A DNA stretch of 64,000 bases from Caldilineaceae bacterium bin34 (GCA_002238555.1 MPMO01000004.1:94653-158652); one strand, 5' to 3'. Shown: positions 48,760 through 59,955, counted from the stretch's first letter. A program made the numbers and translations. Notes: generated by a model from the sequence alone, not told the origin.

Positions 48760-48898
48760 GGTGTTAGATCGTTGCCCGGCCCGGCCTCCGCAAGCTTCCA
48801 CTCGGCGACTCCGAACCGGAGACCGGAACGCGGAACCTGTTGCCCACCGGCCTCCGGTACAGGAGCCAACGGCCACGCGTCCGGGCCGTTCGGCCGGG

Positions 48899-49672
48899 CT
48901 AACCGGCCAGGGCCAACTCCTCCGGGGAATCGTCGTCGGTCTGCAAGCCGCACTCGGTCTTGTCCAGGCCGCGCCACCGGCCGGCCCGTTCGTCCTCGCC
49001 GTCCGAGACCGGCTGCGTGCAGGGCCAGCAACCGATCGACGGATAGCCTTGGTCGTGCAGTTCGTTGTAGGGCAGGTTGTGTTCCCGCACATAGTCCCAA
49101 ACCTGGTCGCCGGTCGCCTCTGCCATCGGGGTTAGCTTGAGGACGTTGAACTTGTCGTTCCAGGCAATAAACGGGGTATCAGCACGGGTCGGGGACTGAT
49201 CGCGCCGGATGGAGGTGATCCAAATCGAACTGTCCTTGAGGGCGTGGATTTGGGTGTACACCTTTCTGATTTTGCAGCACTGGTTCGGATCCGTGCTGTA
49301 CAGGGCCGGACCATACCGTTCGGCCTGTGCGGCGATCGTGAGGTGCGGCATGATGCTGCGGAAGCTTCGCCCAAAGTGTTCCTCGGCGCGGGCAATCTGG
49401 TCCATGGTTTGGGGGAACAGATACTCGGTGTTGAGGTAGTAGATGTCGATGTGGGGATCGAGCTTCAGGGCCATGTCCATCATCATCAAGCCGGACGGGC
49501 CAAACGACGTGCCCAGGGAAACGCCGGTCCGGAAGTTGGTCAGGCACCACTCCAGAATCTCCTGAGGCGTACACGACTCGAACTGCCGATTCATTTCTTC
49601 AAGGAACTCGGCCGTGACAAAAGCCGGGCGGCCGGTGCTTGTTGCGAAGAAAGTCGGAGCGTGATGAGACAT
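48899..49672 (-). CDS. cysH: assimilatory adenylyl-sulfate reductase
   Basis: Reduces APS (or PAPS) to sulfite. 257 residues of the PAPS-reductase fold with LGTSFGPSG at the nucleotide loop, LNTEYLFPQT, and the redox Cys in KTECGLQ near the C-terminus. Two cysteine pairs, NQCCKIRK and IGCWPCTQP, are the [4Fe-4S] ligands that mark the APS-specific type. Without them it would be a PAPS enzyme. No ATP sulfurylase gene is in the window. It lies between the TrpD2-like and cbiX genes of the sulfur operon. Confidence 0.93.
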   Translation of the reverse strand: MSHHAPTFFATSTGRPAFVTAEFLEEMNRQFESCTPQEILEWCLTNFRTGVSLGTSFGPSGLMMMDMALKLDPHIDIYYLNTEYLFPQTMDQIARAEEHFGRSFRSIMPHLTIAAQAERYGPALYSTDPNQCCKIRKVYTQIHALKDSSIWITSIRRDQSPTRADTPFIAWNDKFNVLKLTPMAEATGDQVWDYVREHNLPYNELHDQGYPSIGCWPCTQPVSDGEDERAGRWRGLDKTECGLQTDDDSPEELALAG

Positions 49673-49701
49673 ATGCCTCCAAGGTTGTACGTGGGAAACA
49701 A

Positions 49702-50775
49702 TCAGTTCGCCATGGATTCAAGAAGGGCGGAGGCACGGCCGTTGGCCAGCGCGGACCGCGCCGCCTCAATGCCGGAAGGGATGTCCGCGGTTCGGCCGAA
49801 CAGCGACAGGATTACCCCCGTCGTCAAGGCCACCTGATCCCTGCCCGGACAGTCCTCGTCGTTGACCGCCTGCTCGTTGAGGGCGGCATGCGCAGCGGGA
49901 TCCGGGTCCGGTTCCACAGCTACGCGCTCGGCAAATCCCAGAGCCGCCGGATCAAGAACCACGGATTCATCCGCAGACTGTCCGTAAATGCGGGTCTTAC
50001 GGCCCGAGCGCATCTCGACCGAGCCTTCCTCGCCCTGGACAATCCAACTGGCTTGCCCGCCGGTCTGGGCAGCCCGGACATGGTCGATGTATTTGGTGTG
50101 GTAGAAACCCGTCACCTGCCAGTCGGCGTTGGCCGGATTCACGAGCTTCTCAATCGTGTTCAGTACGGTCCGCAACCCGAATTCCCACCGCGTCGGCAAC
50201 AGGTCGTGCCAGGCCGGCATGAACCGGGCGGCACTGCAGTAGGCCACGCCGTCCACCTCCAACCTGAGCCCGGCCTCGGCAGGGGATAGGTCGATGGCAA
50301 CACCCAGCTGGTCCAGCACGGCACCGACCGTCACCCCGGCCTTGGTCGGGACCTGCTCGTCACCGTGCAGCATCACCGGCAGGCCGCAGGCGGCCAGGGT
50401 CAACGCCACAGCCGGGACCAACTGCGCAGTCCGTTCCTTGCCGTCGTAGGGGACCGCCAGATCGAGCAGGGGTGAAACCGAGTGCGGAACGGGTTCCATC
50501 CACCTTTGGCGCACCGCGTCCGCAAATCCGGAAATCTCAGCGGCGCACTCGCCCTTGACTCGCTGGGCGATCAGGAAAGCGCCGGTTTGCGCTTCGGTGG
50601 CCGAGCCGCCGAGAATGCGATCCAGGGCATCGCAGGCTTCCGCCCGGGTGAGATCACGCCGCAGGGTGGCACCGCGCCCAAGAGCCTGCACATGCGGAAT
50701 GAATCCGGCCGGGTCGCGCTCGGGGACGACCGAATCCACTGTTGGCGGCGGATGCAGCAAGGTAGCGGGCGACAT
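49702..50775 (-). CDS. TrpD2-like (anthranilate phosphoribosyltransferase family) protein
   Basis: A 357-residue protein of the TrpD/TrpD2 fold (class II glycosyltransferase-like phosphoribosyltransferase family). An N-terminal helical domain has LTRAEACDALDRILGG and QTGAFLIAQRVKG. The segments MLHGDEQVPTKAGVTVGAVLDQLG and AARFMPAWHDLLPTRWEFGLRTVLNTIEKLVNP match the phosphoribosyl-binding region in position. The usual GTGGD loop of TrpD reads AVPYDGKERT, so a classical anthranilate transferase is unlikely. TrpD2 proteins bind nucleic acid in E. coli YbiB. Its place in a sulfur operon is unexplained. Confidence 0.78.
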   Translation of the reverse strand: MSPATLLHPPPTVDSVVPERDPAGFIPHVQALGRGATLRRDLTRAEACDALDRILGGSATEAQTGAFLIAQRVKGECAAEISGFADAVRQRWMEPVPHSVSPLLDLAVPYDGKERTAQLVPAVALTLAACGLPVMLHGDEQVPTKAGVTVGAVLDQLGVAIDLSPAEAGLRLEVDGVAYCSAARFMPAWHDLLPTRWEFGLRTVLNTIEKLVNPANADWQVTGFYHTKYIDHVRAAQTGGQASWIVQGEEGSVEMRSGRKTRIYGQSADESVVLDPAALGFAERVAVEPDPDPAAHAALNEQAVNDEDCPGRDQVALTTGVILSLFGRTADIPSGIEAARSALANGRASALLESMAN

Positions 50776-50798
50776 GTTCAGGACCCTGCGATTCGGGT

Positions 50799-51395
50799 TC
50801 AGTTGCCTGATGCCTGCACGGAAGCCACCGAATGTTCGCCGGCCACCGCCACCGTCAAGGTCAAGGGCAGCCGTTCGTCAACCCCGGGATGGGACACCGA
50901 AACGTCCACCGAGCCGAACACCTCCGCAAGCCATTCCCGCACCAAGGCGGCGACCGCCTGTACGTTTGCTTCCGTGAAGGCATAGCGCAACCGGTCCGGA
51001 ACCGTCAATTGCAGGCGACCCGGGTTGATCGACACCCCCAAGCCGGCTTCCTGTTCGAGTGCCTCGGCCGCTTCCAGGGCATTGGTCCACAACTGGCGAA
51101 GCCGTTCCAGGAAGGATGCCTCGTCCGACAGGCGGGCGTGTTTACGGGTGTAGTGGAAACCCTGACCCGACTCGGCCTGCGGCAAGCCGTTGTCGATGCC
51201 GCAGTCGTCCGTGTGTCCAATCAGGACCACACCGGGACTGGCCTCCACATGCTTGTAGTCGGCCACGTCAATCAGCATGGTCGACAGCCGGCCGTTCTGA
51301 ATCCAGCCGTGGAAGACCGGGATGACATCGTCCAGGTTCACTGGCGCGTCACCATGCAGTTCAAAGCGCAGAATGAGCCGTTGGGGCTGTTCCAT
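50799..51395 (-). CDS. conserved-looking protein of unknown function in sulfur operon
   Basis: 198 residues that I do not recognise. It starts with a beta strand (RLILRFELHGD), continues VIPVFHGWIQNGRLSTMLIDVADYKHV, and holds a His/Asp/Cys segment (GHTDDCGIDNGLPQ) and an acidic helix around LWTNALEAAEALEQE. The C-terminal third (RYAFTEANVQAVAALVREWLAEVF) is helical. No transmembrane helix or signal peptide. GGAGG 9 bases before the ATG at 51395 is a strong start; the sulfite reductase stop lies 16 bases upstream. Co-expression with sulfite reductase suggests an accessory or electron-transfer role. Confidence 0.65.
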   Translation of the reverse strand: MEQPQRLILRFELHGDAPVNLDDVIPVFHGWIQNGRLSTMLIDVADYKHVEASPGVVLIGHTDDCGIDNGLPQAESGQGFHYTRKHARLSDEASFLERLRQLWTNALEAAEALEQEAGLGVSINPGRLQLTVPDRLRYAFTEANVQAVAALVREWLAEVFGSVDVSVSHPGVDERLPLTLTVAVAGEHSVASVQASGN

Positions 51396-51410
51396 GACCA
51401 ATGCCCTCCC

Positions 51411-53681
<2,271 letters not shown>

Positions 53682-53794
53682 GAGGTCTCTCTCAACTGAA
53701 ATGGGCGAAGGTACGGATTGGGCAGTCTTACATCGGGCGCCCGGACTGGGTGGCGCCAACGGCGACCGGCACAGCCCGGGCCGCATTGGACAGG

Positions 53795-53825
53795 CAAAAA
53801 AACAGGCCCGTCCAACGACGAGCCT
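53795..53825 (-). terminator. intrinsic terminator/attenuator ahead of the sulfite reductase gene
   Basis: On the minus strand CAGGCTCGTC pairs with GACGGGCCTG (10 bp, one G-U), loop GTTG, directly followed by seven T. It lies 41 bases after the cysteine-rich ORF and 114 bases before the sulfite reductase start, on the same strand as both. Confidence 0.85.
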
Positions 53826-53866
53826 GCAGTTTGGCGGAGGTCGCTCCTATCGCATGGAGGACCGCG

Positions 53867-54040
53867 TCAAACGGGGTTCGCCGTCTGCCCGGAAGAACAG
53901 CAGCTACACGAACAGCTGCACTCCGCGCAACAACAGCAACAGCCGCAGTTGCACTCCGTGCAAGCTGGACAACCCGGACAACAGTCCGAACTCTTGGCAG
54001 CACTCATCTGGCACTGCATCTTGAAACCAATTCGATCCAT
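53867..54040 (-). CDS. cysteine-rich 57-residue peptide, candidate leader peptide of the sulfur operon
   Basis: A 57-residue ORF with 17 cysteines, most in the second half: DCCPGCPACTECNC, GCCCCC and CSCSCSCC. The ATG at 54040 has GGGAG about 8 bases before it, within a possible small hairpin, and an extended -10 promoter lies upstream. The stop is 41 bases before an intrinsic terminator and 185 bases before the sulfite reductase start. This order (promoter, Cys-rich ORF, terminator, cysteine-biosynthesis operon) suggests ribosome-stalling attenuation, comparable with the poly-cysteine leader ORFs known in mycobacteria. CxC and CxxC spacing also allows a metallothionein-like metal-binding role. 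The ORF is short and unmatched, so translation itself is inferred. Confidence 0.65.
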   Translation of the reverse strand: MDRIGFKMQCQMSAAKSSDCCPGCPACTECNCGCCCCCAECSCSCSCCSSGQTANPV

Positions 54041-54081
54041 GATGGCTCTCCCGTTTTCGGGTCGGAGCGGAATGGCTTCCG

Positions 54082-54090
54082 ATTCTAACA
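54082..54090 (-). promoter_or_regulatory. candidate extended -10 promoter of the leader/sulfur operon
   Basis: On the minus strand TGTTAGAAT combines an extended -10 TGn with TAGAAT (five of six consensus bases). Transcription would start near 54075, about 35 bases before the cysteine-rich ORF. No good -35 box was found, which extended -10 promoters tolerate. In the resulting leader the ribosome binding site may be partly paired (CCCG-AAAA-CGGG). Confidence 0.45.
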
Positions 54091-54092
54091 CA

Positions 54093-54678
54093 CGGCCGGA
54101 TCGACGTGCGCCGTCCCTCGATGGGCTTCCCAGGCGGTTTCGTGGGGTTCAGGCCAAGCCCGGAAAGACCAGTTGGATCCCAATCCTGAACCTGACTTGC
54201 GGACGTATCATCGGGAGCCTCGTAGGGGTCTCCGCTCCACCCCCGACCAATGTCCAAGTCTCGATAACCGGCCCATCCTGCTCCGGCCCGCAGGAAGCCA
54301 TCAAGTGGGTGCATCCGGCACATCCTCTGCAGGGCCATCGAACACCAGGCACGAGAGGGCTTCCAGCACTCGGTCGGACAAGACCAGACAGCAACTTGGA
54401 TGACCTGTGTCGACACGGGCCTCCAATCCCGCTTCCCGGCCCAAATTGGGCGTCCACTGACTAGCCGCGGCACTGGATGGCAGTGCCTTCAGCCCTCAAC
54501 GGGAACTTAAACCTGAATGTTGATGTTTTCTTGATTCGCCCGCGTAGGCGAGCAACGATCCCTACGTCGCGGGCCGCATACGCTATATCCGGTCGGCTGG
54601 CAAGGTGAATCCCATCGCTCGGGCCAACCGTGTCCAACCGGCTCCCACATTCATCCCATCACCCATAGGACACAGACC
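54093..54678. other. intergenic stretch upstream of the HtrA-like gene
   Basis: About 585 bases between divergent units. Open frames on both strands are short and lack ribosome binding sites or recognisable motifs. No repeat, RNA gene or clear promoter for the HtrA-like gene was identified. Confidence 0.5.
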
Positions 54679-55821
54679 ATGGTGCAATTTGAGTCGTCGC
54701 GACGCCCTGCGAGGCTTGTCGGCCTCAGCCTCCTCCTGGCCTTGCTGACAACGGCCGCAGTACTGATGGCCGTCGTTCGGCAACCGGTGTTCGGACAGTC
54801 CGCACCGCCTGCCGGCCCGATGCTCGATGCCGGCACGATCTATGACCGAATGACCGACAGCGTGGTTCGCATAGAGGCCACCGGGGGAGACAGGACCGCG
54901 TTTCTTGGCAATACGGACCTGGGCGCGGGGCAGGACCGCCTGCCCCGCGCCGTCAGGAACCAGATGCAGGAGGGATTCGCCAACGGGCGCCGGGGTACCG
55001 GTTTCTTCTTCGACAACATCGGCCATATTGCCACCAGCAACCATGTGGTTGACGGCGCCGAGGCCATTCATGTTGTGTTCACCGACGGAACCTTCGCGGC
55101 AGCCGAGGTTGTCGGCCAGGATCCATACTCGAATCTGGCGATCCTCGCTGTGCCCGATCTTGACCGCACGATCGCCCCGCTGCCAGTGGCGGACAGCGCC
55201 GCACTGAAAATTGGCGACTCCATCTTCGCCTTCGGCTACCCGGGCAATCTGTTCGGTACGCTCACCCAGGGCATTGTCAGCGGATTCGAGACAGGGCCGG
55301 CCCGCGAGAACGGCTACTCGGTACCCAACATGATCCTGAGCAACCTCAACCTCCTGCCCGGGCACGCCGGAGGTCCGTTGGTCAATGCCGCGGGCGAGGT
55401 GATTGGCATTGCCAACGGCAGACTTCAGGGCTTCATGGGCGAAGGCTCCCTCAGCCGCAATGTGCCGGCAAGCATGCTGACCCGCGTCGCACCGGATCTG
55501 ATCGCCAACGGCAGCGTCACCTACCCGCAACTGGGGCTGTCCGGTGGCAACCTGTCCATTGAGCAGGCGGCCGAAATCGGTCTGGACACCATCCACGCGG
55601 GGGCGTTTGTCAACCGTTTGCAGCCGGACGGCCCCGCGGCAAGCGGAGGTATCGAGGAAGGCGACATTGTGGTGTCGCTCGGCGGCAACCAGGTGCGCAC
55701 CTTCAGCGAAATGGTGGGCATGTTGATCCTGAACTACGACGCAGGCGACGAGGTATCGATCAGGGTCCTGCGCGACGGCGGGACGGTCGATCTCACGGTG
55801 ACCCTCGGCGAACGAAGCTAG
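54679..55821 (+). CDS. HtrA-like trypsin-fold PDZ protein lacking catalytic Asp and Ser
   Basis: A 380-residue membrane-anchored HtrA relative: N-terminal helix (~13-33), Ala/Pro-rich linker, trypsin-like domain (~50-265) and one PDZ domain (~285-378, GGIEEGDIVVSLGGNQV). The catalytic His is kept in TSNHVVDG (H122). The Asp position reads DPYSNLAIL (N152) where active enzymes have D, and the serine motif GNSGGP reads GHAGGPL (A230). It should therefore be proteolytically dead yet may still bind peptides through its PDZ domain. The fold is otherwise well kept, so it is probably selected as a pseudoprotease. It stands alone, followed by a hairpin. Confidence 0.88.
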   Translation: MVQFESSRRPARLVGLSLLLALLTTAAVLMAVVRQPVFGQSAPPAGPMLDAGTIYDRMTDSVVRIEATGGDRTAFLGNTDLGAGQDRLPRAVRNQMQEGFANGRRGTGFFFDNIGHIATSNHVVDGAEAIHVVFTDGTFAAAEVVGQDPYSNLAILAVPDLDRTIAPLPVADSAALKIGDSIFAFGYPGNLFGTLTQGIVSGFETGPARENGYSVPNMILSNLNLLPGHAGGPLVNAAGEVIGIANGRLQGFMGEGSLSRNVPASMLTRVAPDLIANGSVTYPQLGLSGGNLSIEQAAEIGLDTIHAGAFVNRLQPDGPAASGGIEEGDIVVSLGGNQVRTFSEMVGMLILNYDAGDEVSIRVLRDGGTVDLTVTLGERS

Positions 55822-55877
55822 CAGATCCAGGTCCGCAGGATCGCGGGTCCCGGAATACCACCGAAGCCGACCGGACT

Positions 55878-55906
55878 AGGCGGCCGGGCCATGTACCCGG
55901 CCGCCT
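55878..55906 (+). terminator. GC-rich hairpin after the HtrA-like gene
   Basis: A perfect 11-bp stem, AGGCGGCCGGG with CCCGGCCGCCT, loop CCATGTA, 56 bases after the stop. No T-tract follows, so it may be a weak or Rho-assisted terminator. Confidence 0.5.
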
Positions 55907-56052
55907 GGCATTGGCGTAACAGTCTCTGACAAGAGGCTGTGCATCCCAAGTCAAAGGACCTGCAACCCTTCGGGCCGCTGGCAATCCCAGGTGCTAGAAT
56001 CCCGGAATCGGAGCGCTTCTCCGCCTTTGAACATCCCCAACAGGCACTTTAC

Positions 56053-57066
56053 ATGGGCCAGATCGTCAACCGCGAGGTAGTTCTTGCGTCCCGTCCGGAC
56101 GGGATGCCAACCCCCGAGAACTTCGAAATCAGGCAATCGGTGATGCCTGAGCTTGGCTCGAACGAACTGCTGATCCGCAACAAGTTCATGTCCGTGGATC
56201 CCTATATGCGCGGACGCATGCGCACCGGCAAGTCCTACGCGGCTCCCTTCCAGGAGGGCGAGGCCATGTACGGCGGGGCGGTCGGCACCGTGGTGGCATC
56301 CAACAATGCCAACTGGAAGGAAGGCGATGAAGTCGTCAACTCGTCGGGTTGGCGGGAATACACTGTGTCCACCGGCATGGGCCTGAACCGTGTCGACACC
56401 TCCATTGCCCCCATGCAGAGCTTCCTTGGCATCGCCGGCATGCCGGGCCAAACTGCGTACTTCGGGCTGCTGCGCATCGGAGAACCCAAGCCCGGCGAAA
56501 CCGTCTTCGTGTCCGCGGCGTCGGGCGCGGTCGGTGGATTGGTATGCCAGATCGCCAAGCTCCATGGCTGCCGCGTGGTCGGCAGCGTCGGGTCGGCGGC
56601 CAAGGCCCAGTGGCTGCGGGACGAGGCCGGAGTTGACGAAACCATCGTTTGGAGGGATACCGACGACCTGAGGGCCGAACTCGGTCGCGCCTGCCCCGAG
56701 GGCATTGATGTCTACTTCGAAAACGTGGGCGGCGAGCACCTGCAGGCAGCCCTGGCCAACATGAACATGTACGGACGCGTCGCGGCCTGCGGCATGATTT
56801 CCACCTACAACGCGCGCGTACCCCAGCCGGGACCGAACAACCTGATGCTGATCGTCGGCAACCGCATTCGCATTCAGGGGTTCATCGTGTCGGACTTCGC
56901 AGAGGATGCGGACCAGTTCTACGCGGACCTCAAGAAGTGGATCGATGCCGGCCAAATCAAGTGGCAGGAAACCATCGTGCACGGGATCGAACAGGCACCG
57001 CAGGCCTTCATCAACCTGTTCACCGGAGCCAACAACGGCAAGATGCTGGTCCAACTGCACGACTGA
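56053..57066 (+). CDS. NADP-dependent oxidoreductase (MDR family, leukotriene B4 dehydrogenase/CurA-like)
   Basis: A zinc-free medium-chain reductase of 337 residues that reduces the C=C bond of enones or quinone-like compounds with NADPH. Family segments: NREVVLASRPDGMPTPENFE at the start, VDPYMRGRM, the cofactor region VSAASGAVGGLVCQIAK, FENVGGEHLQAAL and ACGMISTYN. No zinc ligands, as expected. Start at ATG 56053; the frame extends upstream without homology and no strong ribosome binding site is visible. The UxaA-like gene follows by 34 bases and may be co-transcribed. Confidence 0.9.
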   Translation: MGQIVNREVVLASRPDGMPTPENFEIRQSVMPELGSNELLIRNKFMSVDPYMRGRMRTGKSYAAPFQEGEAMYGGAVGTVVASNNANWKEGDEVVNSSGWREYTVSTGMGLNRVDTSIAPMQSFLGIAGMPGQTAYFGLLRIGEPKPGETVFVSAASGAVGGLVCQIAKLHGCRVVGSVGSAAKAQWLRDEAGVDETIVWRDTDDLRAELGRACPEGIDVYFENVGGEHLQAALANMNMYGRVAACGMISTYNARVPQPGPNNLMLIVGNRIRIQGFIVSDFAEDADQFYADLKKWIDAGQIKWQETIVHGIEQAPQAFINLFTGANNGKMLVQLHD

Positions 57067-57100
57067 CCGACCTTCCGCCTGTCGGCGAGGACGATTTCCC

Positions 57101-59758
57101 ATGGCATCACTTCCGTTCTCCACGGTGGCCCGCCTGCCGTTGCCCGGCGACAACGTTGCCATTGCCACGCGCCGGTTGGAACGAGGCGCCGAGATCGCGA
57201 CGGAACAGGGCGCGTTCGCCTTGGATGCGACGGTCCTGGAGGGGCACCGTTTCGCCATCGAGCCGATCGCGGCGGGTAAACAGCTGCTGTCCTGGCAGAT
57301 GCCGTTCGGCACGGCCACGGTCGGGATCCAGCCCGGCCAGTACGTGTGCAACGACGGCATGCTGGAAGCGTTGGCAGGCCGGGCGGTGCAAATGGACCTG
57401 CCTGCAACCCCAAACTTCGAAAGCGAAATCCCGCCGTTCGTTCTGGATGCCAATTCGTTCCAGCCCGGCGAACCGGTGCCGGTCAAGCCAGTACCGGACA
57501 CGTTCATGGCCTATCCCCGGACTGGAGGACGCGGCAGCGGCACGCGCAACGTAATCCTGCTGCTGGGGACATCGTCGCTGACCGGCGGCTTTGTCCGGGC
57601 CCTGGAAGCCAAGCTCCAGGCCGATGCCGACGCCCTTGACAACGTGGATGCAATCGTGGCCGTGGCCCACACCGAAGGTGCGGTCCCGGACCCGAACAAC
57701 CTGGAGTTGGTCCTGCGGACCCTGGCCGGTTTTGTCATCCATTCCAACACGGCCGCAGTATTGGCGGTGGACCACGGGACGGAACCTGTCAACAATCGGG
57801 CGCTCGCGGCCTGGATGGACCACAAGGGTTACCCAATCGACCATGTCAAGCACGAGTTCCTGTCCCTCTCCGGAACCTTTGAAGAGGAGCTTGACCGCGC
57901 CGCCGACACGGTGCGCAACTGGTATCCAGAGCTGGTCCAAACGCAACGGATCGCCCGGCCCGTATCGGAACTGAAGCTCGCGCTGCAGTGCGGCGGCTCC
58001 GACTCGTTTTCGGGAATCTCGGGCAATCCGCTGGCCGCCTGGGTGGCGCGCGAAATCATCCGCAACGGCGGGGGAGCCAATCTCGCCGAAACCGACGAGC
58101 TGATCGGTGCGGAGCCCTACATCTGCAACAACGTCAGGGACCTTGCCACGGCCCGCGAGTTCCTGAGCACCGTGGAGGCCTTCAAGGCGCGGGCTGCCCG
58201 ACACGGCCATTCGGCGGAGGGGAACCCGTCCGGCGGCAACAAGTTCCGCGGCCTCTACAATATCTTCCTCAAATCCATCGGCGCCGCCATGAAGCGGGAT
58301 CCGGACGTGCGGCTGGAGCACGTTCTGGCCTACGGACAGCTGATGCAGGAACCGGGATTCTGTTTCATGGACAGTCCCGGCAATGACTTGGAGAGCATCG
58401 CCGGCCAGGTGGCCTCGGGTTGCAACATCATCTTTTTCGTAACCGGCAACGGCTCGATCACGAACTTTCCCTTCGTGCCCACCGTCAAAATCGTCACGAC
58501 CACCGAACGATTCAACCTGCTCCAGGGCGACATGGACATCAATGCGGGCCAGTACCTGGACGGCACGCCGATGGACGACCTAGGCCGGAACCTTTACGCA
58601 CGAACCCTGGCCGTAGCCGGTGGCGAACGCACAGTGGGAGAGAAGGCCGGGCACTCCCAGGTACAACTGTGGCGCGACTGGGCCCTGGACTCCGACGACC
58701 AGGCAATGGTCCCACCGGCACCGATACAGCCAGGCAAGGCCATTCAGGTGGTCAATGGTCGCGGCGATCTCGACTTCGCGTTTCCGGGGATTCGCCGCGG
58801 GGACCGGGTCCTTCCCCGGGACATGAACCTGATCGTGCCGACGAGCCTCTGTTCCGGCCAGATTGCCGCCCTGGCAGTGCGGCGACTGTCCAATGTACTG
58901 GGTGCAGCCGGCAACTTTGCCACCGTGGTTCACCACGAGGGCTGCGGGGTCTCAAGCGGCACGTCCGAGGAACTGTATGCCCGAACCCTGGCCGGCTATG
59001 TCCGCCATCCCCAGGTTCGTCACTGCCTGCTCATGGAACACGGCTGCGAAAAGACCCACAACGACTTCATGCGGCATGTTCTAGAAGACAGCGGGGTGGA
59101 AACGGACAACCTCGGTTGGGCCAGCGTGCAGTTGGACGGCGGTATCGCTCCGGTCCTGTCCAAAGTCGAGGATTGGTTCCGGAGCAGGTTGGAAAGCGAA
59201 CCCGCCCTTTCCCCTGAGACCGGCTCCCTGGAACAGCTGCGGATTGCCCTGGGCCATGCCGGCAGTCTCGCCGACTCCGAACGAACGGTATTGGCGGAAT
59301 TGGCCACCACCGTTGCCGCCCACGGCGGCCTGGTGGTGGTGCCGTCCAGTGCCGAATGGCTGTCGCTGATTCCCGAAGCTGCCGATGCCGAACCCACGCT
59401 GGCCTACGCCCAACAGGCCACGGAACACGGCCTGCATCTGATGGATTGCCCAACGGTGCACTGGGTGGAAACCCTGTCCGGCCTGGGAGCCACCGGCCCG
59501 GACCTGATTCTGGTCCTCGCAACCGGCCATCCGGTGCAGGGCCATCCCTTCATCCCCACGGTGGAATTCGGCTTGGGGCCGAATGCGAGCCCCGACCTTG
59601 ACCTTTCCCTGGACCCCAACCTACCCGTCTCCGAGCAAGTCGCCCGGATACTCTCGGTGGCCGAGGAAGTGCTGTCCGGGAGCAGAAGGGTCCGAGCGTT
59701 GCAAACGGGCAACATCGATTTCCAGATCACGCGCGGCCCAACCGGCATCTCGCTGTAG
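57101..59758 (+). CDS. internally duplicated UxaA/altronate dehydratase-family protein
   Basis: An 885-residue relative of altronate/galactarate dehydratases (usual length about 500), which use iron to dehydrate aldarates. A SAF domain (~1-100) is followed by two copies of the catalytic pair. Copy 1 (~150-560) has a first domain without cysteines (RNVILLLGTSS; DHGTEP where GLGCE is usual) but an intact second domain: LQCGGSDSFSGISGNP (~294), FMDSPGND, and DMDINAGQYLDG. Copy 2 (~575-885) has an intact first domain: PTSLCSGQIA, HEGCGVSSG, RTLAGYVRHP and EHGCEKTHN. Its second domain is degenerate: ALGHAGSLAD replaces the CGGSD motif, and LMDCPTVH...VLATGH remains. The active site may therefore be split between copies. 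Confidence 0.85.
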   Translation: MASLPFSTVARLPLPGDNVAIATRRLERGAEIATEQGAFALDATVLEGHRFAIEPIAAGKQLLSWQMPFGTATVGIQPGQYVCNDGMLEALAGRAVQMDLPATPNFESEIPPFVLDANSFQPGEPVPVKPVPDTFMAYPRTGGRGSGTRNVILLLGTSSLTGGFVRALEAKLQADADALDNVDAIVAVAHTEGAVPDPNNLELVLRTLAGFVIHSNTAAVLAVDHGTEPVNNRALAAWMDHKGYPIDHVKHEFLSLSGTFEEELDRAADTVRNWYPELVQTQRIARPVSELKLALQCGGSDSFSGISGNPLAAWVAREIIRNGGGANLAETDELIGAEPYICNNVRDLATAREFLSTVEAFKARAARHGHSAEGNPSGGNKFRGLYNIFLKSIGAAMKRDPDVRLEHVLAYGQLMQEPGFCFMDSPGNDLESIAGQVASGCNIIFFVTGNGSITNFPFVPTVKIVTTTERFNLLQGDMDINAGQYLDGTPMDDLGRNLYARTLAVAGGERTVGEKAGHSQVQLWRDWALDSDDQAMVPPAPIQPGKAIQVVNGRGDLDFAFPGIRRGDRVLPRDMNLIVPTSLCSGQIAALAVRRLSNVLGAAGNFATVVHHEGCGVSSGTSEELYARTLAGYVRHPQVRHCLLMEHGCEKTHNDFMRHVLEDSGVETDNLGWASVQLDGGIAPVLSKVEDWFRSRLESEPALSPETGSLEQLRIALGHAGSLADSERTVLAELATTVAAHGGLVVVPSSAEWLSLIPEAADAEPTLAYAQQATEHGLHLMDCPTVHWVETLSGLGATGPDLILVLATGHPVQGHPFIPTVEFGLGPNASPDLDLSLDPNLPVSEQVARILSVAEEVLSGSRRVRALQTGNIDFQITRGPTGISL

Positions 59759-59955
59759 GCGCGGCCCCTGCGTCACGAGGCCCATCTGGTTGGTTGTGCG
59801 CAAGCTGGGTCCACCGACGCGGTTCCACGCGGGACAGGCAGATCTCCACCCGCCTGTCCAAGGCCTCAGACGGAATCCACCTTTCAACAGGCTTGTCCGT
59901 GGGTTCCTACAGGGCTCTTTGGAAAGTTTCAGACCGCCATCAACAAAGGAACCAC

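Noticed and set aside
53795..54090. SAM or cobalamin riboswitch ahead of the sulfur operon
   Set aside because: None of the conserved core elements of these riboswitches were recognised. The Cys-rich ORF and terminator explain the region better.
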